Below are positions 9,077-17,715 of a stretch of DNA of 64,000 nucleotides, piece by piece. The stretch's first letter is position 1, and each line of letters begins with the position of its first letter. The notes below the pieces were generated by a model. It made no database searches. It was not told the DNA's origin and saw only the letters and a list, made by a program, of their open reading frames with translations. Origin of the DNA: Sphingorhabdus sp. EL138 (lineage in GTDB: Bacteria > Pseudomonadota > Alphaproteobacteria > Sphingomonadales > Sphingomonadaceae); the NCBI RefSeq assembly GCF_900258045.1, contig NZ_OGVD01000003.1, positions 496,001 to 560,000 on the forward strand. The letters are read 5' to 3'. The position numbers were made by a program, and so were the translations under genes.

Positions 9077-9934
9077 ATGGCCACCGCAGTAAAAGACGCT
9101 CCCGAAAAAGACGCAGGCAGCGCAATGCAGGTTGATGCCGGTTTCAACATTCCCGACCCAACGACCATTGACCGGCTGGAAGGGAAAGTCTCTGACGCTG
9201 AATGGAAATTACGCTGTGATCTCGCGGCAACCTATCGGCTTTGCGCGATGCATGCCTGGACCGATCTGGTCTTCACCCATATCTCCGCGCGCCTGCCTGA
9301 CGAAGATGGCGAAGAACGCTTCCTCATCAATCCCTATGGCGTGATGTTTGACGAGATGACCGCGAGCTCGTTGGTCAAGATCGACCTCGAAGGCAATATC
9401 AAGCAGGACACGCCTTACTTCATCAATCCCGCCGGTTTCACTATTCACAGCGCGGTCCACAGCGCCCGCGAAGATGCGGGTTGCGTCATCCATGTCCATA
9501 CACCGTACGGAATCGCAGTGTCGGTGCAAAAAGAGGGCCTGCGCCGCTACACGCAATTTTCCATGCAGGTGCATGAAGATCTCGCTTATCATGATTATGA
9601 AGGCATTGCGCTGGACCTGGACGAACGCGAGCGCCTGATTGCAGATGTGGGCGAGAAGAACCTGCTGATTCTGCGCAATCACGGCACGCTGACTGTTGGC
9701 AAAAACTGTGCATTGGCTTTCCTGCGCATGTATTTCCTTGAAAATGCCTGCAAGACGCAAATTCTGGCGCAAGCCGTTGGCGGTGCAGAGCATTTGCACG
9801 AGGAGCCGGAAGATATGGGTCAGCGTGTGCATCAGCAAACCGCGCCTGCCTTTATGCCCGGCCTAGGCGACAATCTGGTCTGGCCTGGCCTGATGCGCAA
9901 ATTGAACCGGACCAATCCGGGCTTCGACCACTAG
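9077..9934 (+). CDS. Class II aldolase/adducin family protein
   Basis: A 285-residue protein of the araD/fucA aldolase-adducin fold. The metal-binding histidines are visible in VIHVHTPYG and the later NHGTLTVGK, and the N-terminal region (LRCDLAATYRLCAMHAWTDLVFTHISARLP) is typical of this family. Many such sphingomonad proteins are annotated only as class II aldolases, and the sugar or ketoacid substrate is unknown. ATG 9077 is chosen over GTG 9074 because AGGAGAG ends at 9070, giving a 6-nt spacing. It is followed by murA, without obvious co-regulation. Confidence 0.88.
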   Translation: MATAVKDAPEKDAGSAMQVDAGFNIPDPTTIDRLEGKVSDAEWKLRCDLAATYRLCAMHAWTDLVFTHISARLPDEDGEERFLINPYGVMFDEMTASSLVKIDLEGNIKQDTPYFINPAGFTIHSAVHSAREDAGCVIHVHTPYGIAVSVQKEGLRRYTQFSMQVHEDLAYHDYEGIALDLDERERLIADVGEKNLLILRNHGTLTVGKNCALAFLRMYFLENACKTQILAQAVGGAEHLHEEPEDMGQRVHQQTAPAFMPGLGDNLVWPGLMRKLNRTNPGFDH

Positions 9935-10014
9935 GCACAAAGCGCTTTTGTAACTTTACCGCGATGATGGTCGCTGTCTCTTGCACGGCAGCGCATTTTC
10001 GCTAAACCATCGCG

Positions 10015-11298
10015 ATGGATATTATCTCAATACGCGGCGGCAAAAAGCTGTCTGGCATCATTCCGATTTCCGGCGCAAAAAACAGCGCTTTGACGCTGTT
10101 GCCCTGTGCGCTGCTCACAGACGAACCGGTCACTTTGCGCAATCTGCCACGGCTCGCTGACGTGGATAGTTTCGGGCACTTGCTGAACCAGCTTGGCGTA
10201 TCCACCACCATTGAAGGTGCGCGCCCGGAAGATTTCGGCCGGGTAATGACGCTGAAAGCCGGCAAGATTACCTCAACCGAAGCGCCCTATGATATAGTTC
10301 GCAAGATGCGCGCCTCCATCCTGGTGCTCGGGCCTTTGCTGGCCCGTGCGGGCGAATGCCGGGTGTCGCTGCCCGGTGGCTGTGCGATTGGCAACCGGCC
10401 GATTGACCTGCACCTTAAAGCAATTGAAGCACTCGGCGCTGTGATTGAAACAACCAGCGGCTACGTTACAGCGCGTCAGCCGGATGGCGGCCTGCCGGGC
10501 GGCGAGTTTACTTTCCCGGTCGTTTCCGTGGGAGCGACGGAAAATGCCCTGATGGCCGCGGTCCAGGCCAATGGCACTAGCCGCCTGAAAAACGCGGCGC
10601 GGGAACCGGAAATTGTCGACCTGTGCAATATGCTGGTTGCGATGGGCGCGGAAATTGAAGGAATCGGATCGTCTGACCTCATCATCCATGGCGTGCCGCG
10701 CCTGCATGGCTGTACCTACCGCGTCATGGCGGATCGCATTGAAGCGGGCAGCTACGCCTGTGCGGTCGGCATTACCGGCGGAGAGGTGGATCTGGTTGGC
10801 GCCAAGGCGGATGAGATGGAAGCAACACTGGCCGCTTTGACTGAAGCTGGACTACATATCGAACCGTATAACAAGGGCATCAAGGTCGCGGCCAACGGCA
10901 AGCTCAAACCGCTCACCCTGGAAACCGCGCCTTATCCTGGCCTTGCCACCGATATGCAGGCGCAGTTGATGGCGATGCTCTGCATGGCCGATGGCGCCAG
11001 TGTGCTGACCGAGACCATTTTTGAAAACCGCTATATGCATGTGCCCGAACTTAACCGGATGGGTGCGGATATCGAGACCAAGGGCCGCACCGCCGTGGTT
11101 CGCGGCGTGACAAAAATGACGGGCGCACCGGTCATGGCCACCGACCTGCGAGCGTCGATGAGTCTGGTGATCGCAGCACTCGCAGCCGAAGGTGAAACGC
11201 AGTTACAGCGCATCTATCATCTTGATCGCGGTTATGAACGGCTGGAAGAAAAGCTGGCGGCCGTCGGCGCGGACATCGAACGCATCAGCGGCGACTAG
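10015..11298 (+). CDS. murA: UDP-N-acetylglucosamine 1-carboxyvinyltransferase MurA
   Basis: The first committed enzyme of peptidoglycan synthesis transfers enolpyruvate from phosphoenolpyruvate to UDP-GlcNAc in the cytoplasm. The 427-residue length is standard. The N-terminus [19 protein letters not shown], the catalytic Cys123 in [13 protein letters not shown] (the fosfomycin target), and the C-terminal [22 protein letters not shown] are all diagnostic. No good Shine-Dalgarno is visible before ATG 10015, but the family N-terminus fixes the start. An accessory operon begins 86 nt downstream. Confidence 0.97.
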   Translation: MDIISIRGGKKLSGIIPISGAKNSALTLLPCALLTDEPVTLRNLPRLADVDSFGHLLNQLGVSTTIEGARPEDFGRVMTLKAGKITSTEAPYDIVRKMRASILVLGPLLARAGECRVSLPGGCAIGNRPIDLHLKAIEALGAVIETTSGYVTARQPDGGLPGGEFTFPVVSVGATENALMAAVQANGTSRLKNAAREPEIVDLCNMLVAMGAEIEGIGSSDLIIHGVPRLHGCTYRVMADRIEAGSYACAVGITGGEVDLVGAKADEMEATLAALTEAGLHIEPYNKGIKVAANGKLKPLTLETAPYPGLATDMQAQLMAMLCMADGASVLTETIFENRYMHVPELNRMGADIETKGRTAVVRGVTKMTGAPVMATDLRASMSLVIAALAAEGETQLQRIYHLDRGYERLEEKLAAVGADIERISGD

Positions 11299-11384
11299 CG
11301 GGTTATTACCTAGCACTTATGGCAGCTTGCATGTCTGGCGCTTTTACCGTGTAATCTCTCCCATAAAGAGGAGAGGATGAGTCC

Positions 11385-11795
11385 ATGTTTTCAGGACCAA
11401 TAGAAGACCGGCTGGCAATCCGGGAATTACATGACGCCTATTGTGATGCAGTATTGCGCACCGACCCCGATGACTGGGGCGCGCTTTGGACGGAAGACGC
11501 CGTCTGGTCGCTAATGGGCACCGAAGTTGTCGGGCGCGAGAATATCGTCAATCTGTGGAATGGCGCAATGAGCCAGTTTGATGCCGTCAGCTTCCTGGGC
11601 ATACCGGGCAGCCTTGAAATCACAGGTGACACCGCCACCGGTCGCTATCAAACCCATGAAATATTGGTTGAAAATGGCGAGCCGCGCATTGCCGGTGGCC
11701 GCTATGACGACGAGTTCGTCAAGATTGACGGCCAGTGGCTCTACAAGAAACGCATATTCAATGTCGTCGCTCAACTAGGCGGGCAGAAGCTTTAA
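11385..11795 (+). CDS. SnoaL-like (NTF2-fold) protein, first gene of a P450 operon
   Basis: A 136-residue protein with the NTF2/SnoaL cone fold: N-terminal helix IEDRLAIRELHDAYCDAVLRTDPDDWGALWTEDAVW, then strands ending GGRYDDEFVKIDGQWLYKKRIF. Members act as isomerases, dehydratases or hydrolases on small hydrophobic compounds, and the DUF4440-like pattern gives no substrate. An AGGAGAGG run lies 7-14 nt upstream, and an earlier ATG at 11377 is closed by a stop after eight codons. It is followed after 12 nt by the ABM-like gene, then P450 and SDR, so a four-gene oxidation operon is inferred. Confidence 0.82.
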   Translation: MFSGPIEDRLAIRELHDAYCDAVLRTDPDDWGALWTEDAVWSLMGTEVVGRENIVNLWNGAMSQFDAVSFLGIPGSLEITGDTATGRYQTHEILVENGEPRIAGGRYDDEFVKIDGQWLYKKRIFNVVAQLGGQKL

Positions 11796-11807
11796 GGGGA
11801 ATGGAAC

Positions 11808-12149
11808 ATGGCTAAAATACTGATCGCAGCGCATATTGATGTGGAGCCGACAACTCGGGAAGAATGTTTGAAGACGGCCCAGCCCTATATTGATGGAGCG
11901 CTAAGTCAGGAAGGTTGCTTATGCTATAGCTGGTGTGCAGATATGCATAACCCCGCCCGTATCGAAGTGTTTGAGGAATGGACCGACGAAGACGCTCTCG
12001 CTCAGCATTTCAAAGATGTCCATTATGCCAGCATGCTTGCTCATATCGGAAAATTTGGCCTGACCAATGCCGTCAGTGCAAAATATCGCGTGGACGCAGA
12101 AAGCCCGGTTTACAACGCAGAAGGCGTGCCAACACCCGCCTTTGACTGA
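11808..12149 (+). CDS. Putative antibiotic biosynthesis monooxygenase (ABM) domain protein
   Basis: A 113-residue ferredoxin-like fold protein with the ABM pattern AHIDVEPTTREECLKTAQPYIDGALSQEGCLCYSWCADMHNP, RIEVFEEWTDEDALAQHFKDVHY. Members include small cofactor-free monooxygenases and heme-degrading enzymes. No catalytic assignment can be made here. It carries three cysteines in the middle strand (CLCYSWC), more than usual. A GGGGAA ribosome-binding site precedes the ATG. It sits between the SnoaL-like and P450 genes (12 and 20 nt), suggesting action on the same small molecule. Confidence 0.75.
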   Translation: MAKILIAAHIDVEPTTREECLKTAQPYIDGALSQEGCLCYSWCADMHNPARIEVFEEWTDEDALAQHFKDVHYASMLAHIGKFGLTNAVSAKYRVDAESPVYNAEGVPTPAFD

Positions 12150-12169
12150 ACCCTAACAGGAACAAAGAC

Positions 12170-13417
12170 ATGAACGAAGCGGTTTCAAAATCTCTATTTC
12201 AGCCAGATATATTGGTTGATCCCTTTGACTTTTATGAAGAACAGCGCGCCAAAAGCCCTGTGTTCCTGGACGAAGCCAGCGGCGCTTATATTGTCCTCGA
12301 CTATGATCTGATATCCGAAGCCGTGGGCCGGCTAGATGATTTTTCCAATAATTTTACAGCATTGCTCTCTGGAGGAAAATCCGACGAAGAGCTCGCCAAT
12401 GATGAGGAAATTCAGGCCATTCAGGCAGATGGGTGGCCGCAGGTCAACACGCTGCTGACGGCAGATCAGCCCGTGCACACCCGCTTTCGCAAACTCGTCA
12501 ACCTGGCTTTCTCCATGCCCAAGGTGAACAAGCTGGAAGACAGCATAAGAGCCATGTCGAACGAACTGATCGACAATTTTGTCGACAAGGGCGAATGCGA
12601 ATTCATGGAGGAATATGCGATCCCGATGCCGGTTCGGACCATTGCCGTGCAACTGGGCCTCGACGTCGCCGATGCGGATACGATAAAACGCTGGACCAAT
12701 GCCTTTGTCGACAGACTGTCCGGCATGATGACCCGGGAACGGCAATTGGAAACCGAGCGCGAAGTAGTCGAATATCAACATGCGCTCAAAGCCAATATGG
12801 ATGCACGCCGGAAAGAGGCGAAGAACGATATCCTCTCCGATCTGGTCAATGCTCAGGTCGATGGCGAACGGCCGCTGGATGATGCAGAATCGCTATCCAT
12901 TGTCCAACAGCTTATGGTCGCAGGCAATGAGACCACAACGGCAGCGCTGGGTGAAGGGCTACGTCTGTTTGCCACTAACCCGGACCAGTATAAGAAGATC
13001 CAGGACGACCCCTCCCTCATACCCAATGCCGTCGAAGAGGTGCTGCGCATGTCCAGCGGATCATCCGGTATCTGGCGGGTTATGCACCGGGATGCCCAAC
13101 TGGGCGGGGTCATGCTGCCCAAGGGCGCGATGGTGATGATGCGCTATCATGCCGCCAATCGCGATCCCAAGCAGTTTGAAAATCCCAATAAATTTGATGT
13201 CGAGCGCAAAAACGCACGCACTCATCTCGCCTTTGGCAAGGGCATTCACATGTGCGTCGGCAATATGCTGTCGCGCAAGGAGATGACGGTATCCTTCCAG
13301 CAATTTGCCAAGCGGATTGACAATATCCGGATACAGGAAGGCGCAGAGCTGACCTATCCGCCCAATATGATGCTGCGCGGCCTAACCAATCTGCCGCTCA
13401 CTTTTGACAAACGCTGA
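12170..13417 (+). CDS. Cytochrome P450
   Basis: A soluble bacterial P450 of 415 residues. The heme loop AFGKGIHMCVGN places the axial thiolate at Cys362. The I-helix oxygen-activation motif is MVAGNETTT and the K-helix ExxR is EEVLR. The TADQPVHTRFRKLVNLAF segment is the C-helix region. Such enzymes hydroxylate small hydrophobic substrates using electrons from ferredoxin and its reductase. No redox partner is encoded nearby, so electrons must come from elsewhere in the genome. AGGA lies upstream of ATG 12170. It is in an operon with SnoaL, ABM and SDR genes, and the substrate is unknown. Confidence 0.94.
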   Translation: MNEAVSKSLFQPDILVDPFDFYEEQRAKSPVFLDEASGAYIVLDYDLISEAVGRLDDFSNNFTALLSGGKSDEELANDEEIQAIQADGWPQVNTLLTADQPVHTRFRKLVNLAFSMPKVNKLEDSIRAMSNELIDNFVDKGECEFMEEYAIPMPVRTIAVQLGLDVADADTIKRWTNAFVDRLSGMMTRERQLETEREVVEYQHALKANMDARRKEAKNDILSDLVNAQVDGERPLDDAESLSIVQQLMVAGNETTTAALGEGLRLFATNPDQYKKIQDDPSLIPNAVEEVLRMSSGSSGIWRVMHRDAQLGGVMLPKGAMVMMRYHAANRDPKQFENPNKFDVERKNARTHLAFGKGIHMCVGNMLSRKEMTVSFQQFAKRIDNIRIQEGAELTYPPNMMLRGLTNLPLTFDKR

Positions 13418-13439
13418 TAATAGATAAAGGGCAGAGATT

Positions 13440-14210
13440 ATGGGGATGATGGACGGGAAAGTTGCGCTGATTTCCGGCGGCGCTGAAGGCATTGGTGGCA
13501 CAGCCGCGCAGCGGTTTGTCGAAGAAGGCGGGTCTGTCATGCTTGGCGATATCCAGCTGGAAAAAGCCGAGGCCCATGCAAAGGCACTGGGCGAACGCGC
13601 CGCAGCTGTGGAGCTGGACGTCCGTAATCTGGACCAATGGGAGGCGGCGGTAGCCGCGACCAAGGCCAAATTCGGCAAGATCACGACCCTTTTCAACGTC
13701 GCGGGTATTTCCGAGCCCGGATCAGTGGACGAAGTTGATCTCGACAGCTGGAACCGCACTATCGACATCAACCTGCACGGCACGTTCAATGGCTGCCGCG
13801 TAGGATTGCCCGCCATAATTGAAAGCGGCGAAGACGGCACTATCGTCAATATCGGGTCGATGCTGGCCATGCGGCCAGGCGCGCAATTTGCCGCCTATTG
13901 CGCCAGCAAGGCAGCAGTTACCTCGCTCAGTAAATCCTTGGCATTGCATTGCGCCGCAGAGAAATACCCGGTGAGGGTCAACACTGTTCATCCTGGCGCG
14001 ATTGATACACCGATGTATCAACGCTATCTTGCCGCCTATCCCGGACCGCATGACGAGGCGGTGGAGGTGTTTAACCGCAACCATCCAATAAACCGGGTCG
14101 GACTAGCCACGGAAGTCGCCGATGCTATGCTTTGGCTGGCAAGTGATGCGAGCAGCTTCACTACTGCAAATGACATTACCGTCGACGGCGGCGGCAGCTA
14201 TCGCGAGTAA
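13440..14210 (+). CDS. Short-chain dehydrogenase/reductase (classical SDR)
   Basis: A 256-residue NAD(P)-dependent oxidoreductase. The Rossmann glycine motif is SGGAEGIG (about residues 11-18), the NAD-site Asp is in LGDIQ, NVAGISEPG is the NAG-type motif, and the catalytic Tyr/Lys lie in YCASKAA. The late NTVHPGAIDTPM segment is typical of hydroxysteroid or cyclic-alcohol dehydrogenases. As the last gene of the P450 operon (22 nt after P450), it plausibly oxidises the alcohol made by the P450; this is inference. It is followed by a hairpin that functions for the opposite strand. Confidence 0.9.
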   Translation: MGMMDGKVALISGGAEGIGGTAAQRFVEEGGSVMLGDIQLEKAEAHAKALGERAAAVELDVRNLDQWEAAVAATKAKFGKITTLFNVAGISEPGSVDEVDLDSWNRTIDINLHGTFNGCRVGLPAIIESGEDGTIVNIGSMLAMRPGAQFAAYCASKAAVTSLSKSLALHCAAEKYPVRVNTVHPGAIDTPMYQRYLAAYPGPHDEAVEVFNRNHPINRVGLATEVADAMLWLASDASSFTTANDITVDGGGSYRE

Positions 14211-14221
14211 GCCTGCCCCAT

Positions 14222-14250
14222 AGAAAAAGGGGCCGCCGAAGCCGCCCCTT
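14222..14250 (-). terminator. Rho-independent terminator for the lipoprotein gene (minus strand)
   Basis: On the minus strand, AAGGGGC (14250-14244) pairs with GCCCCTT (14233-14227) around a loop containing a UUCG-type tetraloop, followed directly by a run of T. It is about 70 nt after the stop of the lipoprotein gene at 14319. On the plus strand no T-run follows. Confidence 0.75.
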
Positions 14251-14318
14251 CCTGTGCCAGATATGTGAAATGCGAAAATCTGGCGCCAGTAATTTATTCG
14301 CGGTAATTTCTTTGTATC

Positions 14319-15077
14319 TTAGCGCCCGTTATTGGCAACGATATCAACTACCGTTCCACCGCCGGACCGCTTGTTTAACGTGATGACAAAAGCACCATCA
14401 TCATTGCCGCGGGTTCCGCCCAATACATGTTCGCTGCCGCGCAGCAGATATTCCGCGCTATAGCCGCCACGTTTGGCCTGGGTGTAATAATAATCGACGA
14501 CATTTTTGATCGGACTGGCGGTAGAGAAGCTGACCACGCGAATATCGCATAGTCCGCCTTCAACGCCAGCTGCTTCCTTGACATTGGCCTTGGGATAAAC
14601 CGGGAACTCCGGTGGCATCCGGTTGGCCCAGCCCATATCATAGCTCAATTTCTGGTCACATGTGCCTTTGCCGCGCTGTGCGGCCTGCGCCTCGGCCTTC
14701 GCTCCCAGAGTTATGCCTTCTGAACCGGCACAGCTGGTGCATTCGTCGTCCGATGTCATGTTGCGCGGCTTGGGCGCGCTCAGCATCTTGCCTTCAAACT
14801 GGGCGGTAGCATAAGCCTTGCCGCCCTCTGGCGGGACTTTGCCATCAATCGCGCCATTGGCACCGCGGATCGCGTTGGTATTTGCCTGATCGGTAAGATC
14901 AGGATCAACTAAAATCTGGTCTTCCAGAGCATCATTCATCGCCGGATCCGCCGTCAGATTATCGTCCAGCTCTGCCAGTTCCGCTTCATTGCCTTCGTTG
15001 CTTCCGCAGGCAGCCAAGGTCAACGGCAAAGTAAATGCCGTGGCTGTCAGCAAGAGGGAACGGGATAGGTGTGTCAT
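14319..15077 (-). CDS. Hypothetical lipoprotein with CxxC motif
   Basis: A 252-residue protein with a lipoprotein signal (lipobox LAAC, Cys24) and an acidic linker (about residues 25-60). The middle region has a CTSC pair followed by another Cys near GTCDQKLSYDMGWANRMPPEFPVYP, and the C-terminal domain has GLCDIRVVSFSTASPIKNVVDYYYTQAKRGGYSAEYL. The last resembles sphingomonad proteins that I cannot name. It is presumably anchored to the outer membrane. The promoter region carries a CtrA-like TTAACCAT on the coding strand (15142-15149). It has its own terminator. The function is unknown. Confidence 0.75.
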   Translation of the reverse strand: MTHLSRSLLLTATAFTLPLTLAACGSNEGNEAELAELDDNLTADPAMNDALEDQILVDPDLTDQANTNAIRGANGAIDGKVPPEGGKAYATAQFEGKMLSAPKPRNMTSDDECTSCAGSEGITLGAKAEAQAAQRGKGTCDQKLSYDMGWANRMPPEFPVYPKANVKEAAGVEGGLCDIRVVSFSTASPIKNVVDYYYTQAKRGGYSAEYLLRGSEHVLGGTRGNDDGAFVITLNKRSGGGTVVDIVANNGR

Positions 15078-15141
15078 GCAATATGCTCCTGAATATGCCC
15101 GAACAATTGCACCAAAAAGCGTTAATTTTCTGTTAGGAAAT

Positions 15142-15170
15142 ATGGTTAAACCGCCAATCTTCCGTTAACC
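15142..15170 (-). promoter_or_regulatory. CtrA-like half-sites upstream of the lipoprotein gene
   Basis: The minus strand of 15142-15149 reads TTAACCAT, identical to the short CtrA motif known in Caulobacter. A second TTAACC lies on the plus strand at 15165-15170, and a near TTAA-N7-TTAG match is at 15122-15136. The element is about 70 nt upstream of the lipoprotein start. Regulation by CtrA is inferred only. Confidence 0.35.
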
Positions 15171-15191
15171 GCCTGTCCCAAATCGGGATTC

Positions 15192-15629
15192 TCAACCAAA
15201 CTCGTCCGGCCCGTCAATTTCCCCGAATCGGATGAGTCTGGACGTCAGGACAGCCGCCTGCCGGTTGATAACCGCTTTTTGATATTCCGGATCCGTGACC
15301 ATCTCCAGAAACGCGCCGCTATTCGGATAGCGGGCAATGAAAGAGCTATCCCACTGCTTGTCATCGGGGCCGATGACCATGGCTTCCATCTTGCCGCGCC
15401 AGATGATCGTCCCGCCGACCCGTTTGAAAATCGGCCCGCTCGTCTTGCCATATTCTTCATAGGCACGCGCACCGCTCCAGCCGTGCGCAGCATTGGGATG
15501 ATCTTCAGGATACTGGGCATGCTCATGGAAACGCAGCAGGTTGAGCATGTTGATCGGCACATCGCGGGGCAGCGCCTTGAATGCATCAAAATGTTCCCGC
15601 GTCGGATCCAGATATCTGTCTTCAGCCAT
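15192..15629 (-). CDS. DUF1330 domain protein
   Basis: A 145-residue protein with the ferredoxin-like dimeric alpha/beta-barrel pattern of DUF1330: PINMLNLLRFHEHAQYP, then AYEEYGKTSGPIFKRVGGTIIWRGKMEAMVIGPDDKQWDSSFIARYPNSGAFLEMVTDPEYQKAV. Members have no agreed biochemical role. The gene lies 37 nt downstream of a GNAT gene on the same strand, possibly one transcript. No signal peptide is present, so it should be cytoplasmic. Confidence 0.82.
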   Translation of the reverse strand: MAEDRYLDPTREHFDAFKALPRDVPINMLNLLRFHEHAQYPEDHPNAAHGWSGARAYEEYGKTSGPIFKRVGGTIIWRGKMEAMVIGPDDKQWDSSFIARYPNSGAFLEMVTDPEYQKAVINRQAAVLTSRLIRFGEIDGPDEFG

Positions 15630-15666
15630 TTAAATGCTCTCCCTCATGCTCTTGTTCCTTCGCAGC

Positions 15667-16218
15667 TCATTGAAACTGCTTTCTGTTCTCCAGCCACTGT
15701 TCACGCGATTGCCCCCAGTCGTCAACCCGCGCATCCTGATAGGGAGCGGGCAGCTTTGTCGGACCGCGATTGGTTGAACCGACCCGTTCGGCCAATTTTA
15801 TCGAAGCGAGGTTCTCAGGATCAATCGTATGACAGATATCGTTCCAGCCCAGCTCATCCACTGCATAGTTCATGCTCGCCACTGCCGCTTCCAGCGCATA
15901 GCCTTTGCCAGCATATTCCGGGGCCACGCCCCACCCCACTTCCGTGCCGGGCCAGCCATCGGGATACCAGGGACCGATTCGGCCGATCCATTGATTGCTG
16001 TCTTTCAGGATGAGCGAGAACATCGCATAGCCGCGCACGTGCCACGCACCAACCATGGCACACAGACCCCGCCAGCTTTCCGCACGGCTTTGCACGCTGC
16101 CAAGATAGGTCATGGTCGCTTCATCTGCGTGAAACGCCGCCCATGCATCAAAATCATCAGCATTGGGTGGCCGCATTATCAGGCGTTCGGTTTCTATCCT
16201 GATTTCATTGATATCCAT
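15667..16218 (-). CDS. GNAT family N-acetyltransferase (RimJ/RimL-like)
   Basis: A 183-residue protein with the RimJ/RimL-type acetyltransferase pattern: IRIETERLIMRPPNADDFDAWAAF at the N-terminus, WIGRIGPWYPDGWPGTEVGWGVAPEYAGKGYALEAAVASMNYAV as the acetyl-CoA-binding region, and NLASIKLAERVGS as the final conserved motif. Substrates in this family range from ribosomal protein N-termini to small amines, and none can be assigned. It is transcribed towards the DUF1330 gene. The opposite-strand ORFs here are shadows. Confidence 0.85.
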   Translation of the reverse strand: MDINEIRIETERLIMRPPNADDFDAWAAFHADEATMTYLGSVQSRAESWRGLCAMVGAWHVRGYAMFSLILKDSNQWIGRIGPWYPDGWPGTEVGWGVAPEYAGKGYALEAAVASMNYAVDELGWNDICHTIDPENLASIKLAERVGSTNRGPTKLPAPYQDARVDDWGQSREQWLENRKQFQ

Positions 16219-16306
16219 GGTCTTCCTCCCTTAAACGCCCTGTTATCCTAGGCTTATCTCCATAGAAACACTTGCAAAACCGGTGCACTATACCTATAAT
16301 ACAGTT

Positions 16307-16528
16307 ATGGCTAATCTAATTTCTATACTCATCGGCGGCATCGCCCTCATATTGGCTTTTGTCGGACTTGTTCCACTTCTCGGCTGGACCAACTGGCTGA
16401 TTTTACCCATTGCTGGCGTTGGCGCTTTGTTCGGTCTGATTTCATCCCGCAGCAGCGGCATGTATTTCTGCCTGATCGTCATGTGCATCTGTGCCTTTCG
16501 CTTGTGGATAGGTGGCGGGATTATCTGA
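16307..16528 (+). CDS. Small membrane protein, unknown function
   Basis: A 73-residue hydrophobic protein with two or three predicted membrane segments: ISILIGGIALILAFVGLVPLL, WLILPIAGVGALFGLI and MYFCLIVMCICAFRLWIGG. ATG 16307 is chosen over 16283 because the hydrophobic protein begins there and the added residues are polar. It is typical of small uncharacterised inner-membrane proteins of sphingomonads, and no motif points to a role. The upstream gene is divergent. Confidence 0.6.
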   Translation: MANLISILIGGIALILAFVGLVPLLGWTNWLILPIAGVGALFGLISSRSSGMYFCLIVMCICAFRLWIGGGII

Positions 16529-16710
16529 TCCCCCGTCTTTGCGTCAGCGGCCGCACAATTGAAAAGCCGCCCGCAAAAGGCGACAAATTATACGCGGAAA
16601 AGGGGCGAAATTCTGCAGAGCCGAGCCTTCTGCAGGGCGAGCTGGCCCGTAACCGGAAATATCCAATAAGATCGCGTCATATCCATAGTACGGATTATAA
16701 CCCAATCGTG

Positions 16711-16754
16711 GTCCTGTAGGACAGCTAATTTATCAGCAGCCCAAGCTAATTTAT
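16711..16754. repeat. Palindrome and two-turn direct repeat upstream of rarD
   Basis: The perfect palindrome GTCCTGTAGGAC (16711-16722) is followed by the direct repeats AGCTAATTTAT at 16723-16733 and 16744-16754. The repeats are spaced exactly 21 bp, about two helical turns. They end 37 nt before the rarD start. This could be an operator; no regulator is identified. The rest of 16529-16791 holds only a hairpin around two TTCTGCAG copies (16611-16635). Confidence 0.4.
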
Positions 16755-16791
16755 ATTGCCACTCCATCGGCCGAGGCCTAGGCGCTATGCT

Positions 16792-17709
16792 ATGACGGGC
16801 CAAGCATCCACCAGCCGACTGGGGCTCTTACAGGCATTTCTTGCTTGCATTATCTGGGGCGTAATGCCGATCTATTTCAAACTGTTAGAGAGCGTTGCCC
16901 CGCTTGAGGTCGTCGCCCACCGGATTGTCTGGTCGGTGCCGGTCCTTTTGATCATCCTCTATTTCCGTAAAAATCTATCCGGTCTGCGCATCGCTTGGGC
17001 AGAACCAAAAATACGTGGGCCCTTGCTGGCGACCGCCCTGCTCATTACCGTTAACTGGCTCGTCTATGTCTGGGCCATTCAGGAAGACCACATTCTCGCA
17101 GCCAGCCTCGGCTATTTCATCAGCCCATTGCTCAGCGTTTTTCTCGCTAACATCTTCCTTAAGGAAAAGCTGAGTCGTAATCAGTGGATCGCTGTCGGCA
17201 TAGCCGCCATTGGCGTTTCCATCCTCGCGATGGAGGCATGGCAGACCCTGTGGATCAGTCTCGCACTGGCAGGGTCATGGGGATTATATGGCTTGGTCCG
17301 CAAAATGACCGATGTCGGCCCAATCGTTGGACTGACTGTCGAGACCAGCTATCTGCTTTTGCCGTTCCTGCTGTTCATCGGCTGGATCACTTTTGGTACC
17401 ACAACGCCGACCACAACCACGCATCTTGGTGACAATCTCACCATCGATATACTGCTGCTTGGCGGTGCAATAGTCACAGCCACGCCGCTGATGCTGTTTG
17501 CTGCCGCCGTAAAGAAAATGAAGCTCAGCACCATCGGATTAACGCAATATATTGCGCCGACGCTGCAGTTTCTGATTGGGGTATTGCTCTATCGCGAGCC
17601 GCTCACGACATCGCATATCATCTGCTTCATCCTGATCTGGATCAGCCTTGCGATATTCTCCGCCGACGCGATTTTCGGCGGCGCCAGCAAGAAAACGGCT
17701 GCGACCTAG
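16792..17709 (+). CDS. rarD: EamA-family transporter RarD
   Basis: An inner-membrane protein of 305 residues with ten hydrophobic segments of the DMT/EamA superfamily. The RarD signatures are the N-terminal LLQAFLACIIWGVMPIYFKLL, AHRIVWSVPVLLII and the late LGGAIVTATPLMLFAAAVKKMKLSTIGLTQYIAPTLQFLIGVLLYREPL. It is named for chloramphenicol sensitivity in some species, and the true substrate is unknown. ATG 16792 is preferred over 16756 because the extra 12 residues are basic and not conserved. It converges on pyrC with a 6-nt gap. Confidence 0.9.
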   Translation: MTGQASTSRLGLLQAFLACIIWGVMPIYFKLLESVAPLEVVAHRIVWSVPVLLIILYFRKNLSGLRIAWAEPKIRGPLLATALLITVNWLVYVWAIQEDHILAASLGYFISPLLSVFLANIFLKEKLSRNQWIAVGIAAIGVSILAMEAWQTLWISLALAGSWGLYGLVRKMTDVGPIVGLTVETSYLLLPFLLFIGWITFGTTTPTTTTHLGDNLTIDILLLGGAIVTATPLMLFAAAVKKMKLSTIGLTQYIAPTLQFLIGVLLYREPLTTSHIICFILIWISLAIFSADAIFGGASKKTAAT

Positions 17710-17715
17710 GTCCCC

